Shown: positions 26,485 through 35,069, counted from the stretch's first letter. The stretch is DNA of 64,000 nucleotides from Geothrix terrae (GCF_022808775.1 NZ_JAKZLA010000001.1:607541-671540), one strand, 5' to 3'. The notes: generated from the sequence alone by a model not told the origin. Numbers and translations are program-made.

Positions 26485-26916
26485 ATGTCCGCGCCCCAGA
26501 CCTACGCGACCCACCGCCGCTTCGATCCGCTGTACCACTTCGTCCTGCTCCCCTTCTTCCTGGTGACGGTGATCGCCACCATCACCACCTTCGTCCGGCG
26601 CCCGGCCCTGGCCACGTTCTGGATCGCCCTCCTGGCCCTGGCCGTGACGCTCCTCGCCTTGAAGGCCCGCGTCTACGCCCTCCGGGTGCAGGACCGCCTC
26701 ATCCGCCTGGAGGAGCAGCTGCGCTTCGCCCGCCTCCTGCCCGAGGAGCTGAAGGCCCGCATCCCCGAGCTGAGCGCCAGGCAGTGCGTGGGACTCCGCT
26801 TCGCCTCCGACGCGGAAGTGGCGGACCGCGTGCGCGAGGCCCTACAGGAGAACCTCGACGGCGAGGCCATCAAGAAGCGGATCCAGACGTGGCGGCCTGA
26901 CGAATACAGGGTCTGA
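26485..26916 (+). CDS. DUF6526 family membrane protein
   Basis: 143 residues. Two helices near the N-terminus (about residues 20-36 and 45-62) are followed by a soluble helical tail (VQDRLIRLEEQLRFARLLPEELKA...LSARQCVGLRFASDAEV). It looks like the DUF6526 family, of unknown function, common in Bacteroidetes and Acidobacteria. It is probably an inner-membrane protein. It lies 24 bp after arfB. Confidence 0.75.
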   Translation: MSAPQTYATHRRFDPLYHFVLLPFFLVTVIATITTFVRRPALATFWIALLALAVTLLALKARVYALRVQDRLIRLEEQLRFARLLPEELKARIPELSARQCVGLRFASDAEVADRVREALQENLDGEAIKKRIQTWRPDEYRV

Positions 26917-26948
26917 GCCAGCCTCGGCGAGGACAGACCGCCGGAGGC

Positions 26949-27152
26949 CTAGGCGACCACGCCCTCCTGCTGTCCCTTCAGGAGCTCCCTGCGCATGGCC
27001 TCGGCAATGAGGGCGGCCACATCCGATCCAGCCTCATCGCCGGAGGCGAGGCGGGCGTGCTGCACCCGCTGCGCGATGGCGATGCAGGCCTCGACGGTCA
27101 CCTTCTCGACCACCTTGGCGGGTGCTTTGGCGTGCGTGTTTCCGGGCGGCAT
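26949..27152 (-). CDS. small hypothetical protein
   Basis: 67 residues from the ATG at 27152 (MPPGNTHAKAPAKVVEKV), preceded by GGAGGAACC, a strong Shine-Dalgarno. The sequence is largely helical and Ala-rich (VEACIAIAQRVQHARLAS, VAALIAEAMRRELLKG), with no membrane segment. I recognise no family. An AT-rich upstream stretch carries a plausible promoter. A longer open frame upstream is unlikely, given the Shine-Dalgarno. Confidence 0.6.
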   Translation of the reverse strand: MPPGNTHAKAPAKVVEKVTVEACIAIAQRVQHARLASGDEAGSDVAALIAEAMRRELLKGQQEGVVA

Positions 27153-27194
27153 GGTTCCTCCGGACTTTATTGGGGCTGTTGGGTGTTGGTACAG

Positions 27195-27222
27195 AAGATA
27201 ACACGCACGCAAAAACAATCAA
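27195..27222 (-). promoter_or_regulatory. predicted sigma-70-type promoter
   Basis: On the minus strand, TTGATT and TATCTT are separated by 16 bp in an otherwise GC-rich region, about 40 bp upstream of the small gene at 27152. Confidence 0.4.
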
Positions 27223-27328
27223 TGCATCTATTTTCCCATTTTAGGTCCGCCCAACGACCTATTGGAGGGACCCCGGGCAAGTCGCTCGGCGGGCCGAGTC
27301 TCTGGTGGGCAGCCCTTGGCCGGGCGCT

Positions 27329-28213
27329 TCAATGGCTGCCGTAGTCCTTCTCGCCAGCCCGGACCGCCAGGCGGAGCTCATTCCGCTTTGGCGGCAGGGG
27401 GCACGTGGCGAAGTGCGAGAAGGCGCAGGGCGGGTTGTAGGCCCGGTTGAAATCCAGCACCACCTTCCCGTCCTTCGGCATGGCGGTGGTCAGGAAGCGC
27501 CCCGCTGGGTAGGTCGCCTTCCCGCTGGTGGCATCCCGGAAGATGATGAACAGCTCGGGGTGGGCCGGATCCTCGATGACGGGCTCCAGGGTGTAGGTCC
27601 GGCCCTTGATCTTGAAGCGCAGCAGACCCGGCGCCGCCATGGGCTCGGAGGTGCCCAGCACCGTGGGGATGGCCCGGGTCTGTGGCGTGGCGTAGGGCAG
27701 GAAGTCCGCTTCGATGCGCCAGGCGGCGTCGACCGGAAACCGCGCCACGCCGTGGAAGGCCTTGCGCGCGGGAGCCTCGGGGTCCTTCATCCGGATCCCG
27801 AACCGGTCCCCCCGGCGAATGACGTAGAAGGTGATGCGCCCAGCCCGCAGCAGATCCGGCTTGCCGTCCACATCCGCCTTCAGCGTGGCTTCAGCCACGA
27901 TCTGCCCGTTGATGAGGATCCCGCTGTCCGCCATGAGGCGGATCCGGACCTGGCCCCCCTCCAGGATGAATGTGCCCGCCTGGGCGGGGGCGGTCCCCTC
28001 CGGCAGCAGCACCGTCGATCCCGGCGCTGTGCCCAGGGTGTTCTCGCCTGGCTTGAGCCAGTCAAGGCCCACCAGGGTCAACCAGCCGTCCTCCGCCGCC
28101 AGCCGGGCGGATCGTTCCGCATGCCAGGCGTTCACCGTCTTCACGTAGGCCTCTGGCGGCGGAGCCGCGTCCAGCATGAAGCAGAAGGTGGCGAGGACCA
28201 GTGCGCGGCGCAT
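27329..28213 (-). CDS. DUF1684 domain protein, exported
   Basis: 294 residues from the ATG at 28213, which opens a short signal peptide (MRRALVLATFCFMLDAAPPP). The body matches my memory of DUF1684: WHAERSARLAAEDGWLTLVGL at the start, RAGRITFYVIRRGDRFGIR mid-protein, and the highly conserved DFNRAYNPPCAFSHFATCPLPP near the end. Biochemical function is unknown. The frame is open far upstream, but antisense to the DUF1028 gene, so that part is excluded. Confidence 0.88.
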   Translation of the reverse strand: MRRALVLATFCFMLDAAPPPEAYVKTVNAWHAERSARLAAEDGWLTLVGLDWLKPGENTLGTAPGSTVLLPEGTAPAQAGTFILEGGQVRIRLMADSGILINGQIVAEATLKADVDGKPDLLRAGRITFYVIRRGDRFGIRMKDPEAPARKAFHGVARFPVDAAWRIEADFLPYATPQTRAIPTVLGTSEPMAAPGLLRFKIKGRTYTLEPVIEDPAHPELFIIFRDATSGKATYPAGRFLTTAMPKDGKVVLDFNRAYNPPCAFSHFATCPLPPKRNELRLAVRAGEKDYGSH

Positions 28214-28273
28214 GGAACCATCGTACCAGTGACGGGGTAGGATGGTGGGCGCCCCCATCCCACCGGAGTTCCC

Positions 28274-29245
28274 ATGCGTCTGTTCGTCGCCGCCCTCCTG
28301 TCGCTCACGCTCCCCGCCCATGCGGGTGAGGTCCCCCGCCGCCCGGTGCACACCTACTCCATCGTGGCGCGGGACGCGGTTACGGGGGACCTGGGTGTGG
28401 CCGTCCAGAGCCACTGGTTCTCCGTCGGATCCTCCGTGCCCTGGGCGGAGGCCGGCGTCGGTGCGGTGGCGACGCAGAGCTTCACCGATCCCACCTACGG
28501 CGCCCTGGGCCTGGCCCTCATGAAGGCCGGCAAGCCCGCGCCGGAGGCCCTCAAGGCCCTGCTGGCGGCGGACCCCGATCGCGAGGTGCGCCAGGTGGCC
28601 ATGGTGGACGCCCAGGGCCGGGTGGCGGCGCACACGGGGGCCAAGTGCATCCAGGCCGCGGGGCACGACCTGGGCGAAGGCTTCACCGTGGAGGCCAACC
28701 TCATGGACAAGGCCACGGTCTGGCCAGCCATGGCCAAGGCCTTCCGCACCGCCAAGGGCGACCTCGCGGACCGCCTGCTGGCGGCCCTGCGGGCGGCCCA
28801 GGCCGAAGGCGGGGACATCCGCGGGCAGCAGAGCGCCGCGATCCTCATCGTGAAGGGCAAGGCCTCGGGCCAGCCCTGGAACGACCGCCTCTTCGACCTC
28901 CGGGTGGAGGACAACCCGGATCCCCTGAAGGAGCTGGGACGCCTCATCCAGCTGCGTCGGGCCTACCGCCTCATGGACGAGGGCGACGGCTACGTCACCG
29001 CCGCCAAGTGGCCCGAAGCCAAGGCCGCCTATGCGGCCGCGGCCAAGCTCGCGCCCGGCGTCTGGGAGATGCCCTTCTGGCAGGCGGTGGCCCTGGCCTC
29101 CAGCAGCAAGCTGGAAGAGGCTCTGCCCATCTTCAAGCAGGTCTTCGCCGCCGAGCCCTTCTGGAAGCGCCTCGTGCCCCGCCTGGCCGAGGTGGACCAG
29201 CTGCCCAGGGACCCGGCCCTGCTGAAGGCCATCGAAGCCCAATAG
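28274..29245 (+). CDS. DUF1028 protein (Ntn-hydrolase-like), exported, with TPR-like tail
   Basis: 323 residues. There is a signal peptide (MRLFVAALLSLTLPAHAG), then the DUF1028 domain: TYSIVARDAVTGDLGVAVQS, FSVGSSVPWAEAGVGAVATQ, DPTYG...GLALMKAG and GQQSAAILIVKG. DUF1028 is assigned to the Ntn-hydrolase superfamily, but substrates are unknown. The C-terminal 90 residues are helical with TPR-like spacing (WPEAKAAYAAAAKLAP). It is divergent from DUF1684 with a 60-bp gap. Confidence 0.85.
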   Translation: MRLFVAALLSLTLPAHAGEVPRRPVHTYSIVARDAVTGDLGVAVQSHWFSVGSSVPWAEAGVGAVATQSFTDPTYGALGLALMKAGKPAPEALKALLAADPDREVRQVAMVDAQGRVAAHTGAKCIQAAGHDLGEGFTVEANLMDKATVWPAMAKAFRTAKGDLADRLLAALRAAQAEGGDIRGQQSAAILIVKGKASGQPWNDRLFDLRVEDNPDPLKELGRLIQLRRAYRLMDEGDGYVTAAKWPEAKAAYAAAAKLAPGVWEMPFWQAVALASSSKLEEALPIFKQVFAAEPFWKRLVPRLAEVDQLPRDPALLKAIEAQ

Positions 29246-29263
29246 GCCCTTTGTGGAGGTCCT

Positions 29264-29755
29264 TTATCCGTTCGCCTGGGGATGCGCCGTTTTCGGCGCC
29301 AGCAGCATCCGCACCCCGTAGAGGACGGCCCCCATGAGGATGAAGCTGTCGGCCACATTGAAGGTCCAGTAGTGCCACGTGCCGAAGATGAAGTCGAGGA
29401 AGTCCACCACCGCGCCCCTCACGAGCCGGTCGACGCCGTTCCCCAGGGCGCCGCCGAGGATGAAACCCAGGGCCACGCGATCCCAGGTGGATGTCGCCTC
29501 CGCCAGGAAGTGCTTGCCGAAATAAGCCAGGGCCGCCACGCCCGCGAGGCCGAAGACTGCGAATCGGGCGGGCTCCGGCATCCAGGTGAGGCTGCCGAAG
29601 ATGGCGCCGCGGTTGAACCCCAGGGTCAGGTAGAAGAATCCCTTGATGACCGGCAGGGATTCGCCTTCCTTCAGAAGCCCCAGGATCCAGGCCTTGGAGC
29701 CCAGATCCGCGGCCAGAACGGAAGCGGGAAGCAGCAGCCAGAGCAGGCGGCGCAT
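29264..29755 (-). CDS. lspA: lipoprotein signal peptidase (signal peptidase II)
   Basis: A 163-residue inner-membrane aspartic protease with four helices that cleaves prolipoproteins after lipidation. The two catalytic aspartates lie in GNGVDRLVRGAVVDF and FNVADS. FNRGAIFG is also typical. The ATG at 29755 shares one base with the ileS stop (TGATG), the classical ileS-lspA arrangement. Confidence 0.95.
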   Translation of the reverse strand: MRRLLWLLLPASVLAADLGSKAWILGLLKEGESLPVIKGFFYLTLGFNRGAIFGSLTWMPEPARFAVFGLAGVAALAYFGKHFLAEATSTWDRVALGFILGGALGNGVDRLVRGAVVDFLDFIFGTWHYWTFNVADSFILMGAVLYGVRMLLAPKTAHPQANG

Positions 29756-32550
29756 CAGGCCCCCACCACGCCGGCGCAGCGCGTGCAGAGGGCCGAATCC
29801 TCGCCCTTGCCGTGACCACCCTTGCGGTTCCAGCAGCGAGGGCACTTATTACCACCGTGGGTGCCAGCGATAACTCCTGGAGCGAAATTCACGCCCGGGT
29901 CGACGACTCGAGTGAGGCCTGAAACGACCAACAGTTCGTCGAGTGGTTCACCAATACTGTCCAGCAATTCCCAATCTGATTGGTCCTTCAAGGTGACCTG
30001 AACATCGGCGTCCAGACTTGTTCCAACGGCCTTGGCGACCCGAAGGGGTTCCATGGCCGCCTGAACCACCTCGCGCATTTCCCAGAGCTTTTCCCACCTG
30101 GGATCAACGGCAGCGCCGTTGATCTCGGGGAACCGCTGCTCGTGCACGCTGCCTGCGCACCCGGGGATCTGCTCCCAGGCCTCGTCGGCGGTAAAGCTCA
30201 TGACGGGAGCGAGGAGGGTGCTGAGCCCCCTGGCCAGCACCCAGCAGGCCTGGCGGCAGCTGCGGCGGCGGGGGGAATCCAGCGCGTCGCAGTAGAGGCG
30301 GTCCTTGATGATCTCGAAGTAGCGGCCCGACAGCTCTAGCTGGCAGAACCCCAGCAGGGCCTGGGTGGCGCGATGGAACTCGAAGCGGGTGTAGGCGTCG
30401 CGGACCTCCCGGGCCATGCGGCCGAAGGCGGCCAGCACCCAGCGGTCCAGAGGCGCCAGCTCAGCATCCGGCACCGCGTCCCGGGCGGGATCGAAGTCGG
30501 CCAGCGCGCCCAGGAGGAAGCGCAGGGTGTTGCGGGTCTTCCGATACGCATCGGCGCTGCGGTCGAGGATTTCCTTGGAGATGCGGATGTCCTCGCTGTA
30601 ATCGCTGCTGGCGGCCCACCAGCGGAGGATGTCGGCACCCAGAGTCTTCAGGATCTCCTCTGGCGTGATGACATTGCCCAGGCTCTTGGACATCTTCTGT
30701 CCCTTGCCGTCCAGCACGAAGCCGTGGGTGACCACCTGCTTGTAGGGCTTGGTGCCCGTGGCGGCGAGGTTGAAGAGGAGCGAGCTGTGGAACCAGCCCC
30801 GGTGCTGATCCGAGCCCTCGAGGTAGATGAAGTCCCCGTAGTCGGCGCGGTTCAGCTCCGGATGGGATTCGCACACCACGGAGGCACTGACGCCGGAATC
30901 GATCCAGACATCCAGGATGTCCGTCTCTTTCTGGAAGGCCGTGGATCCGCACTTGCACGTGCTTCCCACAGGTACGAGCCCGTCCACGGGCAGGTTGGCC
31001 CAGGCCTCGATACCGCCCTGTTCGATGGCGGCGGCGGCGGCCTCGAAGATGCTGTCGGCCACCAGCGGCTCGCCGCAGGCCTCGCAGCGCAGGACGGTGA
31101 TGGGCGTGCCCCAGGCGCGCTGCCGGCTGATGCACCAGTCGGGGCGCCCGGAGATCATGGCGTAGATGCGGTTCTGGCCCTGGGCGGGAACCCACTGGGT
31201 CTGCTCCACGCCTTCGAGGCCCAATTCCCGCAGGCTGCGGCCCTTCCCGTTGAGTTCCGAATCCATGGTGATGAACCACTGCTCGGTGGCGCGGAAGAGG
31301 ATGGGCGTCTTGGTGCGCCAGCAGTGGGGGTAGCTGTGGGTGAGCGTCTCCTCGTGGAGCAGCGCTCCGATGCGGCGGAGCTTCTCCACCACCAGGGGGT
31401 TGCAGTCGAAGATGTTCTTCCCCTCCAGCTCAGGGTCATTCACGGCCGGCAGGAACTTGCCATCGGGGCCCACGAGCTGGAGCAGGCCCAGGTGGTGGGC
31501 CAGATTGAAGTCATCCACGCCGTGATCCGGCGCTGTGTGCACCAGGCCCGTGCCGGTGTCGGCGGTGACGTGGTCGCCCAGCAGGACGGGGCTGTCCCGA
31601 TCGATCCAGGGATGGCGCGCCACCAGGGTCTGGAATTCCTTCCCCTTGCGGATCTCCACCGTGTGCAGCGGCATCCCGAGCTTCTTGGCGAAGTCCTCGC
31701 GCAGGGTCACCGCCACGATGTAGTGGCGGCCGTCCGCGCGGACCACGGCGTACTCCAGGTCCGGGTGCATGGCCACGGCCAGGTTGCTGGGCAGGGTCCA
31801 GGGCGTGGTGGTCCAGATGGGCAGGAAGAGCGGGGTGGGCAGTTCCATGTGCTTCGCCGCGGTGTCCATCACGGGGAAGGCCACGGTGATGGCGGGGCTG
31901 GTCTTGTCCGCGTACTCGACTTCGGCCTCGGCTAGCGCCGTGCGCGCGCCATAGCTCCAGTGGACCACCTTGAGCTTGCGGGTGACGGAGCCGCTCTCGA
32001 AGAGCTTGGCCAGGTGGCGCACCGTCTCCGCCTCGTAGCGGGGATCCATGGTCACGTAGGGCTGTTCCCAGGCGCCGAGCACGCCCAGGCGCTGGAAGGC
32101 CGTGCGCTGGGTGTCGATCCACTTCTGCGCGTAGGCCCGGCACTTCTGGAGGAACTCCGCGCGACTCAGCTCCCGGCGCTTGGGGCCCAGGTCCTTCTCG
32201 ACGGCGTGCTCGATGGGCAGACCGTGGCAGTCCCAGCCGGGCACGTAGGGCGATTCGTAGCCCTCCATCCACCGGGACTTCACCACCACGTCCTTGAGGA
32301 TCTTGTTCAGGGCGTGGCCCATGTGGATGGCGCCGTTGGCGTAGGGCGGGCCGTCGTGGAGGATCTCGCGACCCCTGCCCTTCCCGGCCGCGTTGTCAGC
32401 TTTGCGCTTGGCCTCGATGCGGGCGTACAGGTTCTCCGCCTTCCAGCGCTCCAGGCGCTTCGGCTCGCGCTGCGGCAGGTCCGCCTTCATCGGGAAATCG
32501 GTCTTGGGAAGGAAGACCGAGTACTTTTTGACCGGAGCCTGCTCGCTCAT
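29755..32550 (-). CDS. ileS: isoleucyl-tRNA synthetase
   Basis: A 931-residue class I synthetase. It has the HMGH signature at residues 76-79 (NGAIHMGHALN), the editing-domain block WTTTPWTLPSNLA, the KMSKS loop (GQKMSKSLGNV, near residue 620) and a C-terminal zinc finger CPRCWN...CTRC. It charges tRNA-Ile and edits Val. It is translationally coupled to lspA downstream. No T-box is visible in the leader, but an 8-bp hairpin lies 20 nt upstream. Confidence 0.97.
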   Translation of the reverse strand: MSEQAPVKKYSVFLPKTDFPMKADLPQREPKRLERWKAENLYARIEAKRKADNAAGKGRGREILHDGPPYANGAIHMGHALNKILKDVVVKSRWMEGYESPYVPGWDCHGLPIEHAVEKDLGPKRRELSRAEFLQKCRAYAQKWIDTQRTAFQRLGVLGAWEQPYVTMDPRYEAETVRHLAKLFESGSVTRKLKVVHWSYGARTALAEAEVEYADKTSPAITVAFPVMDTAAKHMELPTPLFLPIWTTTPWTLPSNLAVAMHPDLEYAVVRADGRHYIVAVTLREDFAKKLGMPLHTVEIRKGKEFQTLVARHPWIDRDSPVLLGDHVTADTGTGLVHTAPDHGVDDFNLAHHLGLLQLVGPDGKFLPAVNDPELEGKNIFDCNPLVVEKLRRIGALLHEETLTHSYPHCWRTKTPILFRATEQWFITMDSELNGKGRSLRELGLEGVEQTQWVPAQGQNRIYAMISGRPDWCISRQRAWGTPITVLRCEACGEPLVADSIFEAAAAAIEQGGIEAWANLPVDGLVPVGSTCKCGSTAFQKETDILDVWIDSGVSASVVCESHPELNRADYGDFIYLEGSDQHRGWFHSSLLFNLAATGTKPYKQVVTHGFVLDGKGQKMSKSLGNVITPEEILKTLGADILRWWAASSDYSEDIRISKEILDRSADAYRKTRNTLRFLLGALADFDPARDAVPDAELAPLDRWVLAAFGRMAREVRDAYTRFEFHRATQALLGFCQLELSGRYFEIIKDRLYCDALDSPRRRSCRQACWVLARGLSTLLAPVMSFTADEAWEQIPGCAGSVHEQRFPEINGAAVDPRWEKLWEMREVVQAAMEPLRVAKAVGTSLDADVQVTLKDQSDWELLDSIGEPLDELLVVSGLTRVVDPGVNFAPGVIAGTHGGNKCPRCWNRKGGHGKGEDSALCTRCAGVVGA

Positions 32551-32569
32551 CGGCGCCCTCGTGCGTCGG

Positions 32570-32591
32570 AGGGGCGCACCCGAGCGCCCCT
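32570..32591 (-). promoter_or_regulatory. hairpin in the ileS leader
   Basis: AGGGGCGC / GCGCCCCT, an 8-bp stem with a 6-nt loop, lies 20 bp upstream of the ileS start codon. A second small palindrome TGAAC-N5-GTTCA lies at 32597-32611. It could affect translation initiation or be an operator. Confidence 0.3.
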
Positions 32592-32640
32592 GAGGTTGAA
32601 CATTCAGTTCACCACGGAAACCCTTGCGATTACAAGGAAA

Positions 32641-32661
32641 AGGGCCCGGAAACCGGGCCCT
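32641..32661 (-). terminator. Rho-independent terminator of mscL
   Basis: On the minus strand, AGGGCCCGG-TTT-CCGGGCCCT is followed at once by TTTTCCTTG. It begins 25 bp after the mscL stop and ends transcription before the ileS leader. Confidence 0.85.
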
Positions 32662-32685
32662 CTGGAATGGTTGGGAGACGATCGG

Positions 32686-33093
32686 TCAGAGCTGGCTGGT
32701 GCAGTGCTTGCAGCGGGTGGCCTTGAGGGGCACCTGCTCCAGGCAGGCCGGGCATTCCTTGGTGGTGGGGGCGGCCGGTGCCTCCTCCTTCTTCATGAAC
32801 TTGCCCAGGAACTTGACCAGGACGAGGAAGACCACCAGGGCGATGATCAGGAAGTTGATGGTGGCGCCGAGCACGGATCCGATACGGAACTTGCCGAGGA
32901 CCCACTCCTCCCATTTGATGTTGGCGGGCAGCACGTAGCTCACCAGGGGCATGACTAACCCGTCCACGAAGGCGGTGACGATCTTGCCGAAGGCACCACC
33001 CACGACCACGGCGATGGCCAGGTCGACCACGTTCCCCTTCATGATGAAGGCCTTGAATTCGTCTTTCAGGGACATCGCGTTCCTCCAAGACAA
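32686..33093 (-). CDS. mscL: MscL, large-conductance mechanosensitive channel with zinc-ribbon tail
   Basis: 135 residues. The first helix block KGNVVDLAIAVVVGGAFGKIV and second helix FLIIALVVFLVLVKFLGKF are canonical for MscL, which opens at lethal membrane tension and releases solutes. The C-terminus carries two CxxC pairs (CPACLEQVPLKATRCKHC), a zinc-ribbon-like tail replacing the usual charged bundle end. Such tails occur in some other MscL proteins. It is flanked by terminators on both sides, so probably monocistronic. Confidence 0.95.
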   Translation of the reverse strand: MSWRNAMSLKDEFKAFIMKGNVVDLAIAVVVGGAFGKIVTAFVDGLVMPLVSYVLPANIKWEEWVLGKFRIGSVLGATINFLIIALVVFLVLVKFLGKFMKKEEAPAAPTTKECPACLEQVPLKATRCKHCTSQL

Positions 33094-33097
33094 AAGG

Positions 33098-33123
33098 GGG
33101 CGGGGACCCCAAGGCCCCCGCCC
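33098..33123 (-). terminator. Rho-independent terminator of ompA
   Basis: On the minus strand, GGGCGGGG / CCCCGCCC (8-bp stem, 10-nt loop) is followed by CCTTTTG. It lies between the ompA stop (33132) and the mscL start (33093). Confidence 0.75.
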
Positions 33124-33131
33124 TTCAACGG

Positions 33132-34226
33132 CTACTTCTTAGGGGCGGACTCCACGGTCTCCGTGGTGATCTGGCGGACCTCAGCCTTGGCGCCCTTCAC
33201 CTTCACGTCGATCTCAACGCGGCGGTTCTTGGCCTGGCCTTCCTTGGTCTTGTTGTCGGCGATGGGCTTGTCGGGGCCCACGCCCACGGTGGTGACCTTG
33301 GCGGCGGGGATGCCGGAATCCACCAGGACCTTGGCCACAGCATCGGCCCGGCGCTTGGCCAGGGCCTTGTTCACGGCCTTGCTGCCGGTGGAGGAGGTGT
33401 GCCCGCTGACTTCCAGGGTGTAGTCACCCGGATAGGCCTTCAGGCCGTCGGCCACCTTGCGGATGGCGGCGGTGGCGTCAGGACCCAGATCGGCCTTGCC
33501 GTTGGCGAAGTGCAGCACGGCCTCATCGAGGACGATCTTGGCCGGCGGAGGCGGCACGGGCTTGGCCACTTCCTTGGGCGGCTCGGGCGCCGGGGGCGGC
33601 GGCGGCGGAGGAGCCACGGGTTCAGGCTTGGGCTCGGGCTTCGGCTCGGGAGCCGGCGGCGGGGGGGGCGGAGGCGGAGCAGGAGCGGCCTTCTTGCCGC
33701 CGCCCCAGGTGTAGCCGAGGCCCAGGGTCGCCAGGTACTCGGTGCGGGACTTGGGCAGTTCCACGCGGACCGCCTTGGCGCTGATGTCCATCATGAAGTT
33801 CTCGGCCAGCTTGCCCATCACACCGAAACCGCCGTGGTAGTTGAAGCGGGTCGTGGCTTCGCCCTTCCCGGAGTAGGGGGAGTCCACACGGGTTCCGCCG
33901 ATGCCCAGGGCCGCGTAGGGATACCAGTTCTCCGCGCCGGGGCGGAAGTTGAAGAGGCCCGAGGCCAGCAGGTGGGTCTGCTTGGCCGAGCCGATGCCGA
34001 AGGGGTTCGGGTCCAGCTGCAGATCATTCTGGAGCGCCCGCAGGTCGAGGCCCCACCGGTTGGTGTACCAGTGCCCCACGCCAATCCCGTAATGCATCTT
34101 GTCCTTGAGGTTGGCGTCATTCTCGAAGATCGTCTGGCCCAGGTGGCCCATGACCCAGGCCTGACCCTCTTGGGCGGACAGGGTGATTGCCGACCCAGCC
34201 AGCAAGAAAAGGAGCGTTTTCTTCAT
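33132..34226 (-). CDS. OmpA-family outer membrane protein
   Basis: 364 residues from the ATG at 34226, preceded by GGAGGTAGC and starting a signal peptide (MKKTLLFLLAGSAITLSAQ). The N-terminal half is a beta-barrel-like domain (about residues 20-185). An unusually long Pro/Glu/Lys-rich linker of about 60 residues follows, then an OmpA peptidoglycan-binding domain (VLDEAVLHFANGKADLGPDA, LEVSGHTSSTGSKAVNKALA, KRRADAVAKVLVDSGI, NRRVEIDVK). It would tether the outer membrane to the wall. It is independently transcribed, judging by its own promoter and terminator. Confidence 0.92.
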   Translation of the reverse strand: MKKTLLFLLAGSAITLSAQEGQAWVMGHLGQTIFENDANLKDKMHYGIGVGHWYTNRWGLDLRALQNDLQLDPNPFGIGSAKQTHLLASGLFNFRPGAENWYPYAALGIGGTRVDSPYSGKGEATTRFNYHGGFGVMGKLAENFMMDISAKAVRVELPKSRTEYLATLGLGYTWGGGKKAAPAPPPPPPPPAPEPKPEPKPEPVAPPPPPPPAPEPPKEVAKPVPPPPAKIVLDEAVLHFANGKADLGPDATAAIRKVADGLKAYPGDYTLEVSGHTSSTGSKAVNKALAKRRADAVAKVLVDSGIPAAKVTTVGVGPDKPIADNKTKEGQAKNRRVEIDVKVKGAKAEVRQITTETVESAPKK

Positions 34227-34262
34227 GCTACCTCCACTAATGGTGATTCGCATCACGCCATA

Positions 34263-34292
34263 AACCTAGTCCTGAAATCTCTCTTACATCAA
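34263..34292 (-). promoter_or_regulatory. predicted ompA promoter
   Basis: On the minus strand, TTGATG and TAGGTT are separated by 18 bp, about 35 bp upstream of the ompA start codon, in an AT-rich stretch. Moderate match only. Confidence 0.35.
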
Positions 34293-34324
34293 CAAAAAAA
34301 GAATCTAGACCCATTTTTATGGGT
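34293..34324 (-). terminator. terminator-like hairpin after the biotin-carrier operon
   Basis: On the minus strand, ACCCAT-AAAA-ATGGGT is followed by CTAGATTC and seven Ts. It lies downstream of the biotin carboxylase/carrier genes and just upstream of the ompA promoter. The stem is only 6 bp, so strength is uncertain. Confidence 0.45.
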
Positions 34325-34521
34325 GTTCCGAGTGCCATTAGATGTATCGCGGGACGATAGGAAATAGTCGTTTTCACCCACTTGTCCCAAGCGAGTCGGT
34401 CGGCTAAATATGCCTTGAAGTTCAAGCCCGCAGGCCGAATCGACCACCCTTGTCACCCTGGGGTAGGTCCCTTGGTGATGGCCGGTGCCACGGCCTCGTG
34501 CTCGCGATATGACTCTGGCCG

Positions 34522-34544
34522 GGGGTGAGCCCCTCTGTCACCCC
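34522..34544 (-). terminator. hairpin overlapping the biotin-carrier stop codon
   Basis: GGGGTGA-N9-TCACCCC overlaps the stop codon at 34538. No T-run follows, so it is either a weak terminator or an mRNA-stabilising hairpin. Confidence 0.3.
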
Positions 34545-35059
34545 TCCGGCGCCACGGTGATGAGCGACGCCCCCGTCTCCACGGTGGCGCCCTCCTGCAC
34601 ATGCACGGTCGCGACGGTTCCGCTTGTGCTGGCCTTCAGCTCGTTCTGCATCTTCATCGCTTCCATGACGAGGAGGGTCTGGCCTTCCTGGACGAGGTCG
34701 CCCGGGCTCACGAGAAGCTTCACGATCTTGCCGGGCATGGGGGACACCAGCAGGCCACCCGCGGCCCCGGCGCCACCGCCGCCGGACAGGAGGGCCCGCC
34801 GGGGATCCACGAGTGCGAACTCGTAGGCCCCGTCGTAGAGCATGGCCCGGTAGGCGTGGGTGTCCGGGTCCGGCGCTTTGGCCTGGTCCAGACGGACCTC
34901 CACGGAGCGGCCATCCAGGATGATCGAGTAGCAGCCCGGCTCGAGTTCGATGATGTCGATGGGGTGGCTCTGGCCTTCCCAGACCAGCGTGGTGGCGCCG
35001 TCCTGGTGGAGGAGCTCCACGTCGTGGGAGTCCTTGCCGATGTGAAGGGTGCGTTTCAT
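34538..35059 (-). CDS. biotin carboxyl carrier domain protein
   Basis: 173 residues. The C-terminal biotinyl domain has the biotinylation motif EAMKMQNE within PGKIVKLLVSPGDLVQEGQ...LLVMEAMKMQNELKA. The N-terminal half resembles the BT domain of acyl-CoA carboxylase alpha subunits. It follows accC after 10 bp with a GGGAGG Shine-Dalgarno, so the pair acts as a split alpha subunit of an acyl-CoA (acetyl- or propionyl-) or pyruvate-type carboxylase. No carboxyltransferase gene is adjacent. Confidence 0.9.
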   Translation of the reverse strand: MKRTLHIGKDSHDVELLHQDGATTLVWEGQSHPIDIIELEPGCYSIILDGRSVEVRLDQAKAPDPDTHAYRAMLYDGAYEFALVDPRRALLSGGGGAGAAGGLLVSPMPGKIVKLLVSPGDLVQEGQTLLVMEAMKMQNELKASTSGTVATVHVQEGATVETGASLITVAPEG

Positions 35060-35069
35060 CTCATCCTCC

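Larger units (their letters stand above)
34227..34537. other. 311-bp intergenic region between the biotin-carrier gene and ompA
   Basis: AT-rich compared with its surroundings. It holds the predicted ompA promoter (34263-34292), a terminator-like hairpin with a T-run on the minus strand (34301-34324) and a GTGAT-N4-ATCAC palindrome (34243-34256) about 20 bp from the ompA start. Short open frames here show no coding character. Confidence 0.55.

Noticed and set aside
30373..31935. 520-residue plus-strand open frame
   Set aside because: Antisense to ileS, which has all synthetase motifs; low-complexity His/Gln/Val/Gly composition.
32551..32685. Possible T-box riboswitch upstream of ileS
   Set aside because: No T-box core or specifier-loop architecture; the gap is short and holds only small hairpins and a terminator.
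34237..34425. 62-residue minus-strand frame in the ompA upstream region
   Set aside because: It overlaps the predicted promoter and terminator, has no Shine-Dalgarno and no recognisable motif.
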